64,000 nt of DNA from Acetobacter conturbans. GTDB taxonomy: Bacteria > Pseudomonadota > Alphaproteobacteria > Acetobacterales > Acetobacteraceae. The position numbers and the translations under genes were made by a program. The DNA lies in contig NZ_WOSY01000003.1 of NCBI RefSeq assembly GCF_011516755.1, positions 242,352 through 306,351 of the forward strand, in the 5' to 3' direction. Of this stretch, positions 44,918 to 54,427 are shown piece after piece. Under the pieces are notes generated by a model, which worked only from the letters and a program-made list of their open reading frames with translations, was not told the origin of the DNA and made no database searches. Position 1 is the first letter of the stretch. Every line of letters starts with the position of its first letter.

Positions 44918-45670
44918 TCAGTAGGCCCCGGAAAGGAGAGCCCCGCCAGCAGGCGCCACGCGCTCCAGCCCCAGCGCCTTGAGCATGGCATAGGTCGTGG
45001 CGACAGCCGCACTGAGCGTCGGCTTGCCGGTAATTGCTTCCACCATCGGCACGACAGGAAGGGACGGCATCTGCACGCAGGCGGAAACGACGACCGCATC
45101 CGCTTCGCTGTAGCGCAGCCCTTTGACGATCTCAGGAAGACGCTGGCAATCATGCCTTGCTACATCGAGATTGTCAGGAATTTCGAGGGCCACGTAATCG
45201 ATAACCTCGATCCCCTCATTGGCAATGTAATTGACCACCAGTTCCGTCAGTGGACGCATATATGGCGCGACGAGAACGATCTTTTTGGCGTTCAGCACTT
45301 TCAGACCGTCGACCAGAGCCCCCGCACTGGTAACAACCGGTGCCGGATGACCGTTCTCCACCGTTCTTTCGTGAAGTCTCTTTTCAGACACCCGATGATA
45401 GCCAAGTCCCATCGACATGGTCGCCACCAGACAGGCATAGCCAAGCACGTCCAGTGCCGCGTCGCTGAGCTCAAGAGCACAGCGATCAGACTGCGCATCC
45501 ATCGCGGCAAGCTCTTCCTTTTTGACCGTTTTCATCCGCATGCGGGAGGAATGGAACGTGAAACGTTCCGGGCGGATACTCTCGCGGAGCCGCAGGAGTG
45601 CCGGAATTTCCGTTTCCATCGTGAGATTGGAACTGGGAACAATCTGACCGATGCGATGAATTTTTGTCAT
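44918..45670 (-). CDS. nicE: maleate isomerase NicE
   Basis: NicE converts maleate to fumarate, the last step of nicotinate breakdown. The 250-residue protein closely follows the known NicE pattern: RIGQIVPSSNLTMETEIPA, SSRMRMKTVKKEELAAMDAQ, the first catalytic Cys in GYACLVAT, and the second in VSACVQMPSLP. Asp/Glu racemase-like fold. It ends the nicCABXFDE operon. Confidence 0.94.
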   Translation of the reverse strand: MTKIHRIGQIVPSSNLTMETEIPALLRLRESIRPERFTFHSSRMRMKTVKKEELAAMDAQSDRCALELSDAALDVLGYACLVATMSMGLGYHRVSEKRLHERTVENGHPAPVVTSAGALVDGLKVLNAKKIVLVAPYMRPLTELVVNYIANEGIEVIDYVALEIPDNLDVARHDCQRLPEIVKGLRYSEADAVVVSACVQMPSLPVVPMVEAITGKPTLSAAVATTYAMLKALGLERVAPAGGALLSGAY

Positions 45671-45691
45671 GATTCTTTATCTCGGAAAGGT

Positions 45692-45718
45692 GGAGGCAGC
45701 GACTGGAACGCTGCCTCC
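45692..45718 (-). other. intercistronic hairpin between nicD and nicE
   Basis: A perfect 10-bp inverted repeat (GGAGGCAGCG at 45692-45701, complement at 45709-45718) with a 7-nt loop. No U-tract follows, so it is unlikely to terminate. It may protect or process the long nic mRNA, or be an attenuator. Confidence 0.5.
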
Positions 45719-45749
45719 CGCTATGTCTGAAAAGTGCTGCTTCGGACGG

Positions 45750-46541
45750 TTAAACGGCAACAGCCTTGTAGAAGCCCTCGGGATTATCCCACGGAATCAT
45801 GTGCCCGGCATCTTCGACATGCACAATCTCGATGTCGGTGTTCAGGTTGGAAAGCTCTGCCTCGTCTTCCTTCTGGATGACGCCGCCCCGCGTCGCCACG
45901 ACCAGTCGCGTCGGCAGCTTCAGATGCGGAATGTCCTGATGGATGTCTTCCGTGTGGAATTTCTCGAACGTGATGCGGGTCGCCAGTTCGTCACAGGTAT
46001 GGAGCCATTCCGCCCGCAGCAGAAGCTGCTCTTCCGTCCATGTCGGGCAGAAGCGACGCATGTCGGCAGCGCTCATCCCCAGACGGGAAAGACGGATGGA
46101 TTCAGTGTACCAGTCGAGTTTTGCCGGATAAGCACGACGGCCCGGTCCACTGACAGGCGGATCGATCAGCATAAGCTGCGCCAGCGCCGAAGAGTCCTTG
46201 CGGGCAGCACGAATGGCGATCCGGGCACCCATGGAATGACCCATGAGCGTCACGTCCTTCAGACCGAGCGCCTTGATGAATTCGAGAACATCGTCGGCAT
46301 AACTGTCCAGATCATAATCGAGATCCGGTCCCGTGGACGACAGTCCGCGTCCCCGCACATCCAGAATGTAGACATCCTTGTGCTCGGCAAGCCGCTCACC
46401 CACGAACCCCCAGGTGATGGCCGGGCTGGTGATCCCTGGCACGAGCACCAGTGGCGTGCCCTTACCGCCATACCGCAGATAATGCTGACGGATGCCATTG
46501 GCATCAACATTTGCACCATAAAGAAGCTTTGTATCACTCAT
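45750..46541 (-). CDS. nicD: N-formylmaleamate deformylase NicD
   Basis: NicD is an alpha/beta hydrolase that removes formate from N-formylmaleamate to give maleamate. The 263-residue protein has an oxyanion region VLVPGITSPAITWGFVG, the nucleophile elbow MGHSMGARIAI and the catalytic His in EDAGHMIPWDNPEGF. This pattern is that of the nic-cluster deformylase. The formate released could be used by the formate dehydrogenase encoded at the start of this window. Confidence 0.92.
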   Translation of the reverse strand: MSDTKLLYGANVDANGIRQHYLRYGGKGTPLVLVPGITSPAITWGFVGERLAEHKDVYILDVRGRGLSSTGPDLDYDLDSYADDVLEFIKALGLKDVTLMGHSMGARIAIRAARKDSSALAQLMLIDPPVSGPGRRAYPAKLDWYTESIRLSRLGMSAADMRRFCPTWTEEQLLLRAEWLHTCDELATRITFEKFHTEDIHQDIPHLKLPTRLVVATRGGVIQKEDEAELSNLNTDIEIVHVEDAGHMIPWDNPEGFYKAVAV

Positions 46542-46556
46542 TATTTCAGGTTCTTC

Positions 46557-47192
46557 TTACTGATTGGGGATGCGGGAAAGCAGGGTGTCGAGATCCATGA
46601 CGTCACCACATTTCTGGGCCATGTCGAACAGATTGGCCTCATGCGGACCGATCGCACGGTCCCCGACGCAATCCGAGATCACAACGGGGCGAAAACCGGC
46701 CTGCATGGCGTCGAGAACGCTGGCACGGACACAGCCGGACGTAACGCACCCGGCAACAATAACGGTCTGAACACCATGTGTCACGAACCATGCGGCGAGC
46801 GGAGTGCCGGAAAATGCCGATGGCACCGTCTTGCGCACTACATATTCGCCGGCTTCCGGCGCAAGTTCCGGCACGATAGCCGAGGCGGGGTTGTCTTCCG
46901 TCAGCCCCAGCATGGAGGGCACCTTCAGGGAGAAGATATTGCCATCCGCCCCGTCATCCGCAAAGACGATACGTGTGTGGGCAACTTTCCATCCGTGTTC
47001 GCGGGCAACCGCGAGGAGCGCGCGCGTGCGCTCGATGGCCTCCGGAATGTTGCCGCCACCGAAAGCCTCGGGATCGGCAAAACCATTGACGAAATCGACG
47101 ATGAGGAGACCGATGCCGCCCGTGATCCCGATCTCGTTGCCGAATCCCTGCTTCCTGTATCGCGCTTCGTCACGCATGCCTTCCAACGTCAT
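46557..47192 (-). CDS. nicF: maleamate amidohydrolase NicF
   Basis: NicF hydrolyses maleamate to maleate and ammonia. The 211-residue isochorismatase-like protein carries the Asp-Lys-Cys triad: Asp in IVDFVNGFADP, Lys in VVRKTVPSAF and Cys in GCVTSGCVRAS. The start ATG overlaps the nicX stop (TGATG), so the two are coupled. Confidence 0.93.
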   Translation of the reverse strand: MTLEGMRDEARYRKQGFGNEIGITGGIGLLIVDFVNGFADPEAFGGGNIPEAIERTRALLAVAREHGWKVAHTRIVFADDGADGNIFSLKVPSMLGLTEDNPASAIVPELAPEAGEYVVRKTVPSAFSGTPLAAWFVTHGVQTVIVAGCVTSGCVRASVLDAMQAGFRPVVISDCVGDRAIGPHEANLFDMAQKCGDVMDLDTLLSRIPNQ

Positions 47193-48229
47193 CAGGCTTC
47201 TCCCACCAGTTTTCCGTTCTTTACCACGGTCTCATCGTCGATCATCACCGTGCAATTGCGCATGGGGATATCGATGTGACAGGCCGTTTCGCGATCGCCA
47301 CCGGCTTCGTTATTCGGCCCCGTGGACCACAGGAAGTTACCGGCACAGGCGCGCGGGTCCATGCCGATGCTGGCTTCGCGATCATAGAAGCCCATGACGG
47401 ACCAGTGGGCGCGGTCCTGAAGACCCCAGCCGATATGCGACACCGCGAACACCTCGGGGTCGTTGAAGCTTGTCATGTAGTCGAGCAGGTGCTCGGCTTC
47501 GAAACCACCTTCAATGGCCCGCACATATCCCTTTTCCAGATGGCAGGTGATGGGTGCTGTGACGTAGCTTTTCTGGGGCAGCAGAATATCGCCCGGCGCA
47601 AGGACGATCTTGCCTTCAGCCGTTCCCTCGTTTGCCCATGTTGCGAGGAAGCCGCTCGGCCAGTGATCCCAGCGTCCCGGCTTTTCCACGAACCCATATT
47701 CTTCAAGAATGGGATACTCGCCAAGAGCAAAGGTCGCGTCCGTGCCAGCTTCCGACAGCACTTTCATAGTGCGGGCGGCTCTGAGTTTGGCCGATGCCGC
47801 CAGAACACGCTCACGATCCTCGGCCGTCGGCGTCATGCGCACCAGCACATCCGGCGGCTCCACCGCCAGCAGGATGCGACCACCCGCTTCGAGAATCTCA
47901 TGCTGTTCAGCAGAGAAAAGCAGAGTCATCAGATCAAGCACCAGATCGCTCGCCTTGAGCATCTCCACTGCCGCCCGGTTACCGGTCAACGGGGTCGTGC
48001 CGACATAGGCCAGCGGATCGCGTGAAAGCGATGTGCCGCCATTGCTTGGTTGCAGATCGAGCCGATTGGCGAATGCGCCCTTTTCCTGCACCGCGAGAAT
48101 GGCGCAGCGCAGGGTCTGCTCGTTGGTTCCCTGCGAGGTGAGGATAGTCACGCTCTGACCGCCCTGCAGTTTGCAGAGACCCAGAACCTGACGCCAGGAC
48201 TGAACGAGTTCAAAATCACTTACAGGCAT
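47192..48229 (-). CDS. nicX: 2,5-dihydroxypyridine 5,6-dioxygenase NicX
   Basis: NicX is an Fe(II) ring-opening dioxygenase that turns 2,5-dihydroxypyridine into N-formylmaleamate. The 345-residue protein has the metal ligands of the known enzyme: His in VSHIGWGLQDRAHW, then His and Asp in ACHIDIPMRNC. Its fold is related to M29 aminopeptidases rather than to extradiol dioxygenases. It follows nicB by 66 bases. Confidence 0.94.
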   Translation of the reverse strand: MPVSDFELVQSWRQVLGLCKLQGGQSVTILTSQGTNEQTLRCAILAVQEKGAFANRLDLQPSNGGTSLSRDPLAYVGTTPLTGNRAAVEMLKASDLVLDLMTLLFSAEQHEILEAGGRILLAVEPPDVLVRMTPTAEDRERVLAASAKLRAARTMKVLSEAGTDATFALGEYPILEEYGFVEKPGRWDHWPSGFLATWANEGTAEGKIVLAPGDILLPQKSYVTAPITCHLEKGYVRAIEGGFEAEHLLDYMTSFNDPEVFAVSHIGWGLQDRAHWSVMGFYDREASIGMDPRACAGNFLWSTGPNNEAGGDRETACHIDIPMRNCTVMIDDETVVKNGKLVGEA

Positions 48230-48295
48230 TGAAGCACTCCTTCAGGAAAGGTTTTTCGGCAAGACCACTCGCGAATGGAAGACGGGCGCTGCATG

Positions 48296-51200
48296 TCAGT
48301 GCCCTCCTTCTGCGCGGAGACGGGCCACGCGCGCAACAAGATCAGTCCACGCCCCTTTTTCAGGAGCCATGGTGCGACGCAGGAAGCCTACCACTTCGGC
48401 AATCTGACGGTCAGAAAACAGATGACGGTAAGCCGGCATTGTATTGGCGGCCTGATGCGCGGGTGACGGCGCGCCATCGAGCAGGACGCGAATGAGATTG
48501 TCGGGTGTCTCGGCCCAGACATTGCTGTTCAGGGCCAGTTGCGGACGGGCACCGTAAAGATGCGCGCCTTCCCCTTCATGGCACGCGGCGCAGGCGGAAC
48601 TGTAGATACGCGCGCCTTCACCCTTTTCCAGCGCCTGAAGGGAAGCCGTGCGGGTCAGCACATCTTCCCGTCGGGCTGAAGCACCATCGGGTGCCTGCCG
48701 TGTATCGAAAGAGGCGATGTAGTGGGCAATGGCCTGCACATCGTCATCCGGCAGATCCGCCATCGCGTGCACGACTGGAGCCATCGGGCCGCCAGCAGGG
48801 CCGTGGTTCGGGCTGAACCCCGTTCGCAGATAGGCATAGAGATCGGCTTCGCTCCACGGGAGAGGCGACCGCGACAGCGCGGAGAGGGCGGGCGCGATCC
48901 ACCCTTCCGCTTCACCACCCGCCAGATAGTCGCTTTTCCAGCGTTCGGCTCCGAGAGCGTTCCGCGGCGTGTGGCACGCCGAACAATGACCCAGTCCCTC
49001 AGCAAGATATGCCCCCCGGTTCCACTGGGCCGAACGGTTCGGGTCTTCCGCAAACGGAGCCGTGCTGTGGAAGAGGGCATTCCACCCCGCCATCGAGAAG
49101 CGGAGATTGTAAGGGAATTTCAGCGCCGTCTTTGGCGGCTGTTTGCTGACCGGCTCCTGCGACATGAGATAGGCGTAGAGCGCCTGCATGTCCGCATCAC
49201 TGGTTTTGGCAAAAGCTGTGTAGGGGAAGGCGGGATACAGATGACGCCCGTCGCGACCGATGCCTTCGCGCATGGCCCGCTCGAAGGCAGGATAGGACCA
49301 GCGACCGATCCCCGTTGCGGGGTCGGGGGTCAGGTTGGTGGAATAGATGGTGCCGAAGGGTGTCTCCAGCGCGAGACCTCCGACATTCTTTTGTCCACCG
49401 GGGGCAGTATGGCAGACGGCGCAGTCTCCGGCGGCGGCCACCAGCTTGCCCCGGGCGATGATCTCCGGCGAGAACATACCCGCTACGGGAGGTGCTACCG
49501 GGGCGATCGGCGCGCGCCATGGCATCAGGCTGACAAGCGCCCCTCCGGCCAGCGCAAAAGCAGCGCCAAAACCAGCCGTGCGCAGCCGTCCTTTCCATCC
49601 CTGTCGCGCCATCGCGGGCTGTGCCGGTTCACCTGACACCAACAAGGCTGGCAGAGCCGCCACAGGCTGGGGTTCCAGCACCCCCAGCGCCTCATCAAGC
49701 CGGGCCTTGACCTTCTCCGGCGTGAAGGGAACATCACGAAAACGGACGCCTGTCGCTGCATACATTGCATTTGCAATCGCAGCGGCGCTCGGCACCGATG
49801 TGGACTCACCCGCTCCCAGTGGCGGCTGATCCTGACGCTCCATCAGCACCGGCTCGATTTCCGGAATATCGGGGAACTGGATGATGGGATAACCACCCCA
49901 TTCCTTGCTCTCCACGCCCTTGTCGTCGAACGTGACCTGTTCCGTCAGGACACGGCTGGTGGATTGTATGACATTGCCGTGCAACTGATGCCGCACCCCG
50001 GCGGGGTTGATCATCAGACCGGCATCCTGCCCAACCACGGCACGGGTCACACTGACCTCGCCGGTCAGGCGATCGACCTCGACATCCGCAACCCATGCCG
50101 ACCACGCCGCGGGTTTTCCGGGAAAAGGGCCATGCACATACAGGGCGTAGGCCAGTCCGCGTCCGTGCAGAATCCGCTCCGCAGGATCGGGCTGCGGCGG
50201 TTCCGTGCGTGGCTCCCAGCCTGCCCGCGCCGCCGTGGCTTTCAGCAGTTCGGCAGCACGCTGGTCAGGAAGATGACGCAGGCGATATTCCAGCGGGTCC
50301 ACACCCGCCTCGGCCGCCAGTTCGTCAATATAGCTGTCATGCGCGAAGCTGTTCGGCAGCGCTGAGACGCCGCGAAACCATGAAGCCCGCGCCATCGGCG
50401 GCATGTCCTTCACCGTCACGCGGGTGTTGGCATACTCGTATGGTGGGATGGCAGTCCGGTCGCCCATCTGCGCAACGGGAGGAATGTCCGCGGGGACGAC
50501 GCCGGTGAGGACCAGCGCCAGAAGCGGGGAGACGTTCGAGGGATAGCTCGTATCCAGATCACAGGTGAGGGGATTGCCGGATTCATCCAGTCCTCCCCTG
50601 ATCCTGACGAGCTGGACAGCACCTTTCGGCTCCCAGACATGTTCCTGCGCACGGGAAAGCTGCACACGCACCGGACGCCCGACCGCGCGGGAAAGCAGGG
50701 CCGCATCTCCTCCCACATCATCGGCGCAGTTGCGTCCATAGCAGCCTGCGGCCTCATGCCGAATGATGGTCACCCGCTCTTTCGGCATCCCCATCAGCAT
50801 GGCGATGTCCGCCTGCAACATGTGGGGGTTCTGGGTGCCGGACCAGACGGTCAGCCCCGCATCATGCCACTCCGCCACCGAACAGGACGGCCCGATGGAA
50901 CCGTGCATCTGGTAGGGCCAGTGATATTCCCGGTCCAGACGGTGTGCGAGGGTTTCCAGATGACCTTCGGCATCACCCTGATCGAGAACGACGCGTGGTT
51001 CGTATGGATTGTTGCGGACGGCCTCGATCGGATCGGACAGGTCCGGCAGGGCGATGGGCGCCCATGTCACCTTCAGTGCACGAGCCGCTTCCACCGCCTG
51101 TTCTTCACGCTCGGCCACGACCCCCACGAAGTCGTCGATCACGACCACATCGACCAGACCCGGAATGTGGGAGACGGACTCCCGGTCCACATCCAGCAGG

Positions 51201-51871
51201 GACCGACCCACGAACGGACCGTGATCGTAACCACCATAGGGGGGCCGGATCACGCAGCCATACAGCATCCCGGGCACGCGCACGTCATGGACATAGACCA
51301 TGCGCCCCGTCACCTTGTCGGGAATGTCCACGCGCGGCATTTCGCGCCCGACAAGACGGTATTCGGACGGCGCCTTCACGGGCGTGCCTTCATCCAGCTC
51401 CACCCGCAGCGTGACGTCTCGAACAAGGTCTCCCATGTCCATGGACCGTTCCTGGCCCTGTATTCCTTCCAGCTTTCCATTCCGGAAAGACAGGTCGGGG
51501 GCTGGATGATTGGTGAGTGTGGCCGCACGGTCAAGCAGCACGCGCCGCGCCTGCGCCGCGGCTTTCCGCAACGGTTTGGCCGTGATCTGGATGGTCTCGC
51601 TGGCGATGGTCGCGCCCTGATCGGGGGTCTTGTCGGTATGGCCGAGAACCATCCTCACCCGGGCCGGATCTGCATCGAGTTCATCCGCCACGATCTGCGC
51701 CAGCGATGTGGCGATGCCGGTTCCGAGATCGACATGTCCGCAGAAGCCGAGAACCTGTCCGTCCGCGTCGATCTGGACCAGCACGTCCTCACGGGAAACG
51801 AAATGACCGCCGCGAGCGGCAAGACCTGTCGGCGGCTGTGATTTCCGGAAGATCTGGAGCATACCGGTCAC
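48296..51871 (-). CDS. nicB: nicotinate dehydrogenase large subunit NicB with three heme c domains
   Basis: NicB hydroxylates nicotinate at C6 using a molybdenum cofactor. The 1191-residue protein has a molybdopterin domain (~1-740) of the isoquinoline-oxidoreductase type, without a stop before its cytochrome tail. It then has a membrane anchor near 765-785 and three heme c motifs: CAVCH (817-821), CSACH (963-967) and CAACH (1094-1098). Electrons go from the 2Fe-2S subunit NicA through the hemes to the respiratory chain. The length matches P. putida NicB. GTG at 51871 overlaps the nicA stop (GTGA); ATG at 51862 is possible. Confidence 0.94.
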   Translation of the reverse strand: MTGMLQIFRKSQPPTGLAARGGHFVSREDVLVQIDADGQVLGFCGHVDLGTGIATSLAQIVADELDADPARVRMVLGHTDKTPDQGATIASETIQITAKPLRKAAAQARRVLLDRAATLTNHPAPDLSFRNGKLEGIQGQERSMDMGDLVRDVTLRVELDEGTPVKAPSEYRLVGREMPRVDIPDKVTGRMVYVHDVRVPGMLYGCVIRPPYGGYDHGPFVGRSLLDVDRESVSHIPGLVDVVVIDDFVGVVAEREEQAVEAARALKVTWAPIALPDLSDPIEAVRNNPYEPRVVLDQGDAEGHLETLAHRLDREYHWPYQMHGSIGPSCSVAEWHDAGLTVWSGTQNPHMLQADIAMLMGMPKERVTIIRHEAAGCYGRNCADDVGGDAALLSRAVGRPVRVQLSRAQEHVWEPKGAVQLVRIRGGLDESGNPLTCDLDTSYPSNVSPLLALVLTGVVPADIPPVAQMGDRTAIPPYEYANTRVTVKDMPPMARASWFRGVSALPNSFAHDSYIDELAAEAGVDPLEYRLRHLPDQRAAELLKATAARAGWEPRTEPPQPDPAERILHGRGLAYALYVHGPFPGKPAAWSAWVADVEVDRLTGEVSVTRAVVGQDAGLMINPAGVRHQLHGNVIQSTSRVLTEQVTFDDKGVESKEWGGYPIIQFPDIPEIEPVLMERQDQPPLGAGESTSVPSAAAIANAMYAATGVRFRDVPFTPEKVKARLDEALGVLEPQPVAALPALLVSGEPAQPAMARQGWKGRLRTAGFGAAFALAGGALVSLMPWRAPIAPVAPPVAGMFSPEIIARGKLVAAAGDCAVCHTAPGGQKNVGGLALETPFGTIYSTNLTPDPATGIGRWSYPAFERAMREGIGRDGRHLYPAFPYTAFAKTSDADMQALYAYLMSQEPVSKQPPKTALKFPYNLRFSMAGWNALFHSTAPFAEDPNRSAQWNRGAYLAEGLGHCSACHTPRNALGAERWKSDYLAGGEAEGWIAPALSALSRSPLPWSEADLYAYLRTGFSPNHGPAGGPMAPVVHAMADLPDDDVQAIAHYIASFDTRQAPDGASARREDVLTRTASLQALEKGEGARIYSSACAACHEGEGAHLYGARPQLALNSNVWAETPDNLIRVLLDGAPSPAHQAANTMPAYRHLFSDRQIAEVVGFLRRTMAPEKGAWTDLVARVARLRAEGGH

Positions 51872-52380
51872 GTTCCGTCATTCTCCTTTGCGTGAACAGC
51901 AGTTTCCTGATCCACACTTTCCAGACCAGCGGCAATACGCGCCGCGCGCATGATTTCCACATGCGTGCCACAGCGGCACAGATTGTAGCGAAGCGCTTCT
52001 TTCAGAGCCCGCTCATCGGGATGCGGCACGACATCAAGAAAGGCCCGCAAGGTCATGACCATGCCATTGAGGCAATAGCCGCACTGGGCGGCCTGTGCCG
52101 CCACGAATGCTTTCTGGACAGGATCGCTTCCGTCCGGAGAAAGCCCTTCCAGCGTCATGATATTTCCGCATGCGGCAGCCGCATCCAGCCGCACGACGCA
52201 ACTCCGCGCCGCCTTGCCGTCCAGCAGCACCGTGCAGGCGCCACAGGCCCCGAGACCGCAGCCGAACTTCGGGCCATTGAGGCCCAGATCGTTCCGCAGC
52301 ACGGTCAGCAAGGGTGTCTCAACGGCAGCCGTTACTTCGTGGCGCCTGCCGTTGACAGTCAGAAAGACGCTTGTCGTCAT
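51868..52380 (-). CDS. nicA: nicotinate dehydrogenase 2Fe-2S subunit NicA
   Basis: The 170-residue protein carries two 2Fe-2S clusters. The plant-type cluster is in KFGCGLGACGACTVLLDG plus a later Cys (Cys41, 46, 49 and 61). The second is in the helical domain (QCGYCLNGMVMT and NLCRCGTH). It links the molybdenum site of NicB to the hemes. It lacks the FAD subunit found in xanthine-dehydrogenase-like relatives, as expected for NicAB. Confidence 0.95.
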   Translation of the reverse strand: MTTSVFLTVNGRRHEVTAAVETPLLTVLRNDLGLNGPKFGCGLGACGACTVLLDGKAARSCVVRLDAAAACGNIMTLEGLSPDGSDPVQKAFVAAQAAQCGYCLNGMVMTLRAFLDVVPHPDERALKEALRYNLCRCGTHVEIMRAARIAAGLESVDQETAVHAKENDGT

Positions 52381-52401
52381 GGCGCCCTTCCCTTCCTCAC
52401 A

Positions 52402-53526
52402 TCAGCCGATAGCCAGATCGTAGACGTTGTCACCGTAGCACCAATAAGGGTCCTCGGGCTGGCGCAGCCAGGTGTTGGCATTGGAAATGCTCTGCACCTT
52501 GGTGGCACGTTCTTTTCGGGCCTCGTCATAGGCACGGAATGTGTGGTCCAGATCCTTCGTGCCCAGCTCTTTCAGACAACGCGCCAGAACAGCCGCATCT
52601 TCAACCGCCATGGCCGCGCCCTGCGCCATATGCGGCTTCATCGGATGGCATGAGTCGCCCATCAGAACGGTGCGACCCTGATACCAGACCGGCAGAGGCG
52701 CGCGCGTCTTGAGCGGCCATTTGGTCACGACATCGGTGGCATCGATGTAGCCCTGCACCAGCGGATGGAAGCCCTTGAACGCTTCACGCAGCGCGTCCTG
52801 ACTGCTCGGCAGCTGTCCGGCGCGACTGGTCCATTCCGCCGGCTCTCCCGTCACGAGATAGAACTCGTCTTCGTTCCGGTCGAGATAATAGCAGACGATA
52901 TGACGATCATCCGACCACCACTTGGCATTGACGTCAGCGCCCAGACTCTTTGCCGCAGCACCGGGGATGATGGCGCGGTGCGCAATCCAGCCCGTGTAGA
53001 CGGCTTCACTGACGCCGAAGATTTTCTCGCGTACACACGAGTTAATGCCATCGGCACCGACGAGGATATCAACGGTCTCCGTCTTGCCATTCTCGAAGGA
53101 CAGCGTGACGTCACGGCCGTTATCGACGAAATCGACCAGCTTATGACCCCAGCGCACACGCTCCGGGCTGATGCAGTCGAGCATCGCCTGATGCAGATCG
53201 CCACGATGGATGGTGATGTAAGGAGCGCCATACCGTTCCCGCTCGGCGTTCAGCGGGATCTTCGCCATGACACTGCCATCGTCCCATTTCCGGCTGACCC
53301 AGTAGTCCGGCAGACAGGAGATCGCTTCCAGCTTTTTGTCCAGGCCATCCAGATGCGCAAGGATCTTGAGAACATTCGGTCCGAACTGAATACCGGCCCC
53401 AAGGCGGGAGAAGGCGGGCGCCTGATCGAACAGAACAACGTCGAAGCCAGCTCGCTCAAGAAGTCCTGCCGCAGCAACCCCTCCCAGCCCTGCTCCGGCA
53501 ATTCCTATACGCACTCCGTTCGCCAT
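52402..53526 (-). CDS. nicC: 6-hydroxynicotinate 3-monooxygenase NicC
   Basis: NicC is a flavin monooxygenase that decarboxylates and hydroxylates 6-hydroxynicotinate to 2,5-dihydroxypyridine. The 374-residue protein has the FAD motif IAGAGLGGVAAAGLLERAGF, the middle motif LVGADGINSCVRE and GDSCHPMKPHMAQGAAMA. This is the salicylate-hydroxylase-like fold. It is the first gene of the nic operon. Confidence 0.94.
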   Translation of the reverse strand: MANGVRIGIAGAGLGGVAAAGLLERAGFDVVLFDQAPAFSRLGAGIQFGPNVLKILAHLDGLDKKLEAISCLPDYWVSRKWDDGSVMAKIPLNAERERYGAPYITIHRGDLHQAMLDCISPERVRWGHKLVDFVDNGRDVTLSFENGKTETVDILVGADGINSCVREKIFGVSEAVYTGWIAHRAIIPGAAAKSLGADVNAKWWSDDRHIVCYYLDRNEDEFYLVTGEPAEWTSRAGQLPSSQDALREAFKGFHPLVQGYIDATDVVTKWPLKTRAPLPVWYQGRTVLMGDSCHPMKPHMAQGAAMAVEDAAVLARCLKELGTKDLDHTFRAYDEARKERATKVQSISNANTWLRQPEDPYWCYGDNVYDLAIG

Positions 53527-53580
53527 GCTCCGCTCTCCTCATCCGTCACATCATCAGCGCTCAAACAGCGAGAATTAATC

Positions 53581-53593
53581 GCGTATACGCTAT
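53581..53593 (-). promoter_or_regulatory. candidate NicR operator upstream of nicC
   Basis: GCGTATACGC (53581-53590) is a perfect palindrome, extended by TAT. The core GTATACGCTAT resembles GTGTACGCTAT upstream of nicT. It lies 55 bases before the nicC start, next to TATA-like sequence, where a repressor would block transcription. Confidence 0.45.
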
Positions 53594-53681
53594 ATGTGGA
53601 TGTTCACCGATTTGGAAACGAAACGTCAAGAGAATAATTTCGATTCGGTTACGTTCTGAAGCCGGGGCATCGTCGGCCCCG

Positions 53682-54281
53682 TCATTTTTCGACGGAGATG
53701 TAGCCCGGCAACGCCTCCATACGCTCCATCCACGCTTCCAGCGCGGTATAGGGCGCAAGACTGACCCCACCCTGCGGGGCCAGAAACAGATAGGGATAGG
53801 CGGCGCAATCGGCGAGGGTCGGCCTGTCTCCGGCCAGCCAGTTCCGCGCCGAGAGCTGCTCATTGATCGTGGGCAGCACACGGGCGCTCGCCGCAACGGC
53901 ATCTTCGTAGCGGAGGGGATAACCGAAAAGCTTCACCAGACGGGCGTCCGCCGGGCCATGCTGGATTTCGTTCACGCTGACGGACAACCATTCCACCACG
54001 CGGGCACGGGCACCGGGCGCGGACGGCCACCAGTCGGTCTTCTGATATTTTTCAGCGAGATAGACCAGAATGGCCTGAGAATCCCAGATGACCGTGTCAC
54101 CATCCTGAAGCACCGGCACATGCTGCCAGGGATTGAGTTCCCTGAACCAGGGCTGCTTTTGTTCACCTGCGATCAGATCCACATTACGGATCTGGAGAGG
54201 GATGCCAGCCAGCGCCGCGAACAACCTGACCTTGTAGCAATTGCCCGAAGGCGGACAATTATACAGCACCGGATGCGTCAT
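53682..54281 (-). CDS. glutathione S-transferase family protein
   Basis: The 199-residue protein has a thioredoxin-like N-domain (YNCPPSGNCYKVRLFAALAG, with Ser/Cys at the usual glutathione site; VPVLQDGDTVIWDSQAILVY) and a helical C-domain. It resembles bacterial beta/theta-type GSTs. It is just upstream of nicC on the same strand but outside the palindrome-bearing promoter, so it is probably separate. No role in nicotinate breakdown is known to me. Confidence 0.88.
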   Translation of the reverse strand: MTHPVLYNCPPSGNCYKVRLFAALAGIPLQIRNVDLIAGEQKQPWFRELNPWQHVPVLQDGDTVIWDSQAILVYLAEKYQKTDWWPSAPGARARVVEWLSVSVNEIQHGPADARLVKLFGYPLRYEDAVAASARVLPTINEQLSARNWLAGDRPTLADCAAYPYLFLAPQGGVSLAPYTALEAWMERMEALPGYISVEK

Positions 54282-54427
54282 GGACGGTGGCCTTTCGATT
54301 TCATCGCTGGCCTTTATATAACGTCAGTTAGAAGACCGGTGAAAGTCCGGGGATCAGAGAACTCCGCCTGCCCGGTTCGTGACGGTTGTTGCGATATCAA
54401 TGGCCGATCCGGAGCATCTTAAGTTGC

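Noticed and set aside
45669..47279. 536-codon plus-strand frame across nicD and nicF
   Set aside because: It is antisense to three well-identified nic genes and has a composition typical of shadow frames.
53663..53681. Short GC hairpin after the GST gene as a terminator
   Set aside because: The stem is only 6 bp and has no U-tract on the GST strand, so it is not called.
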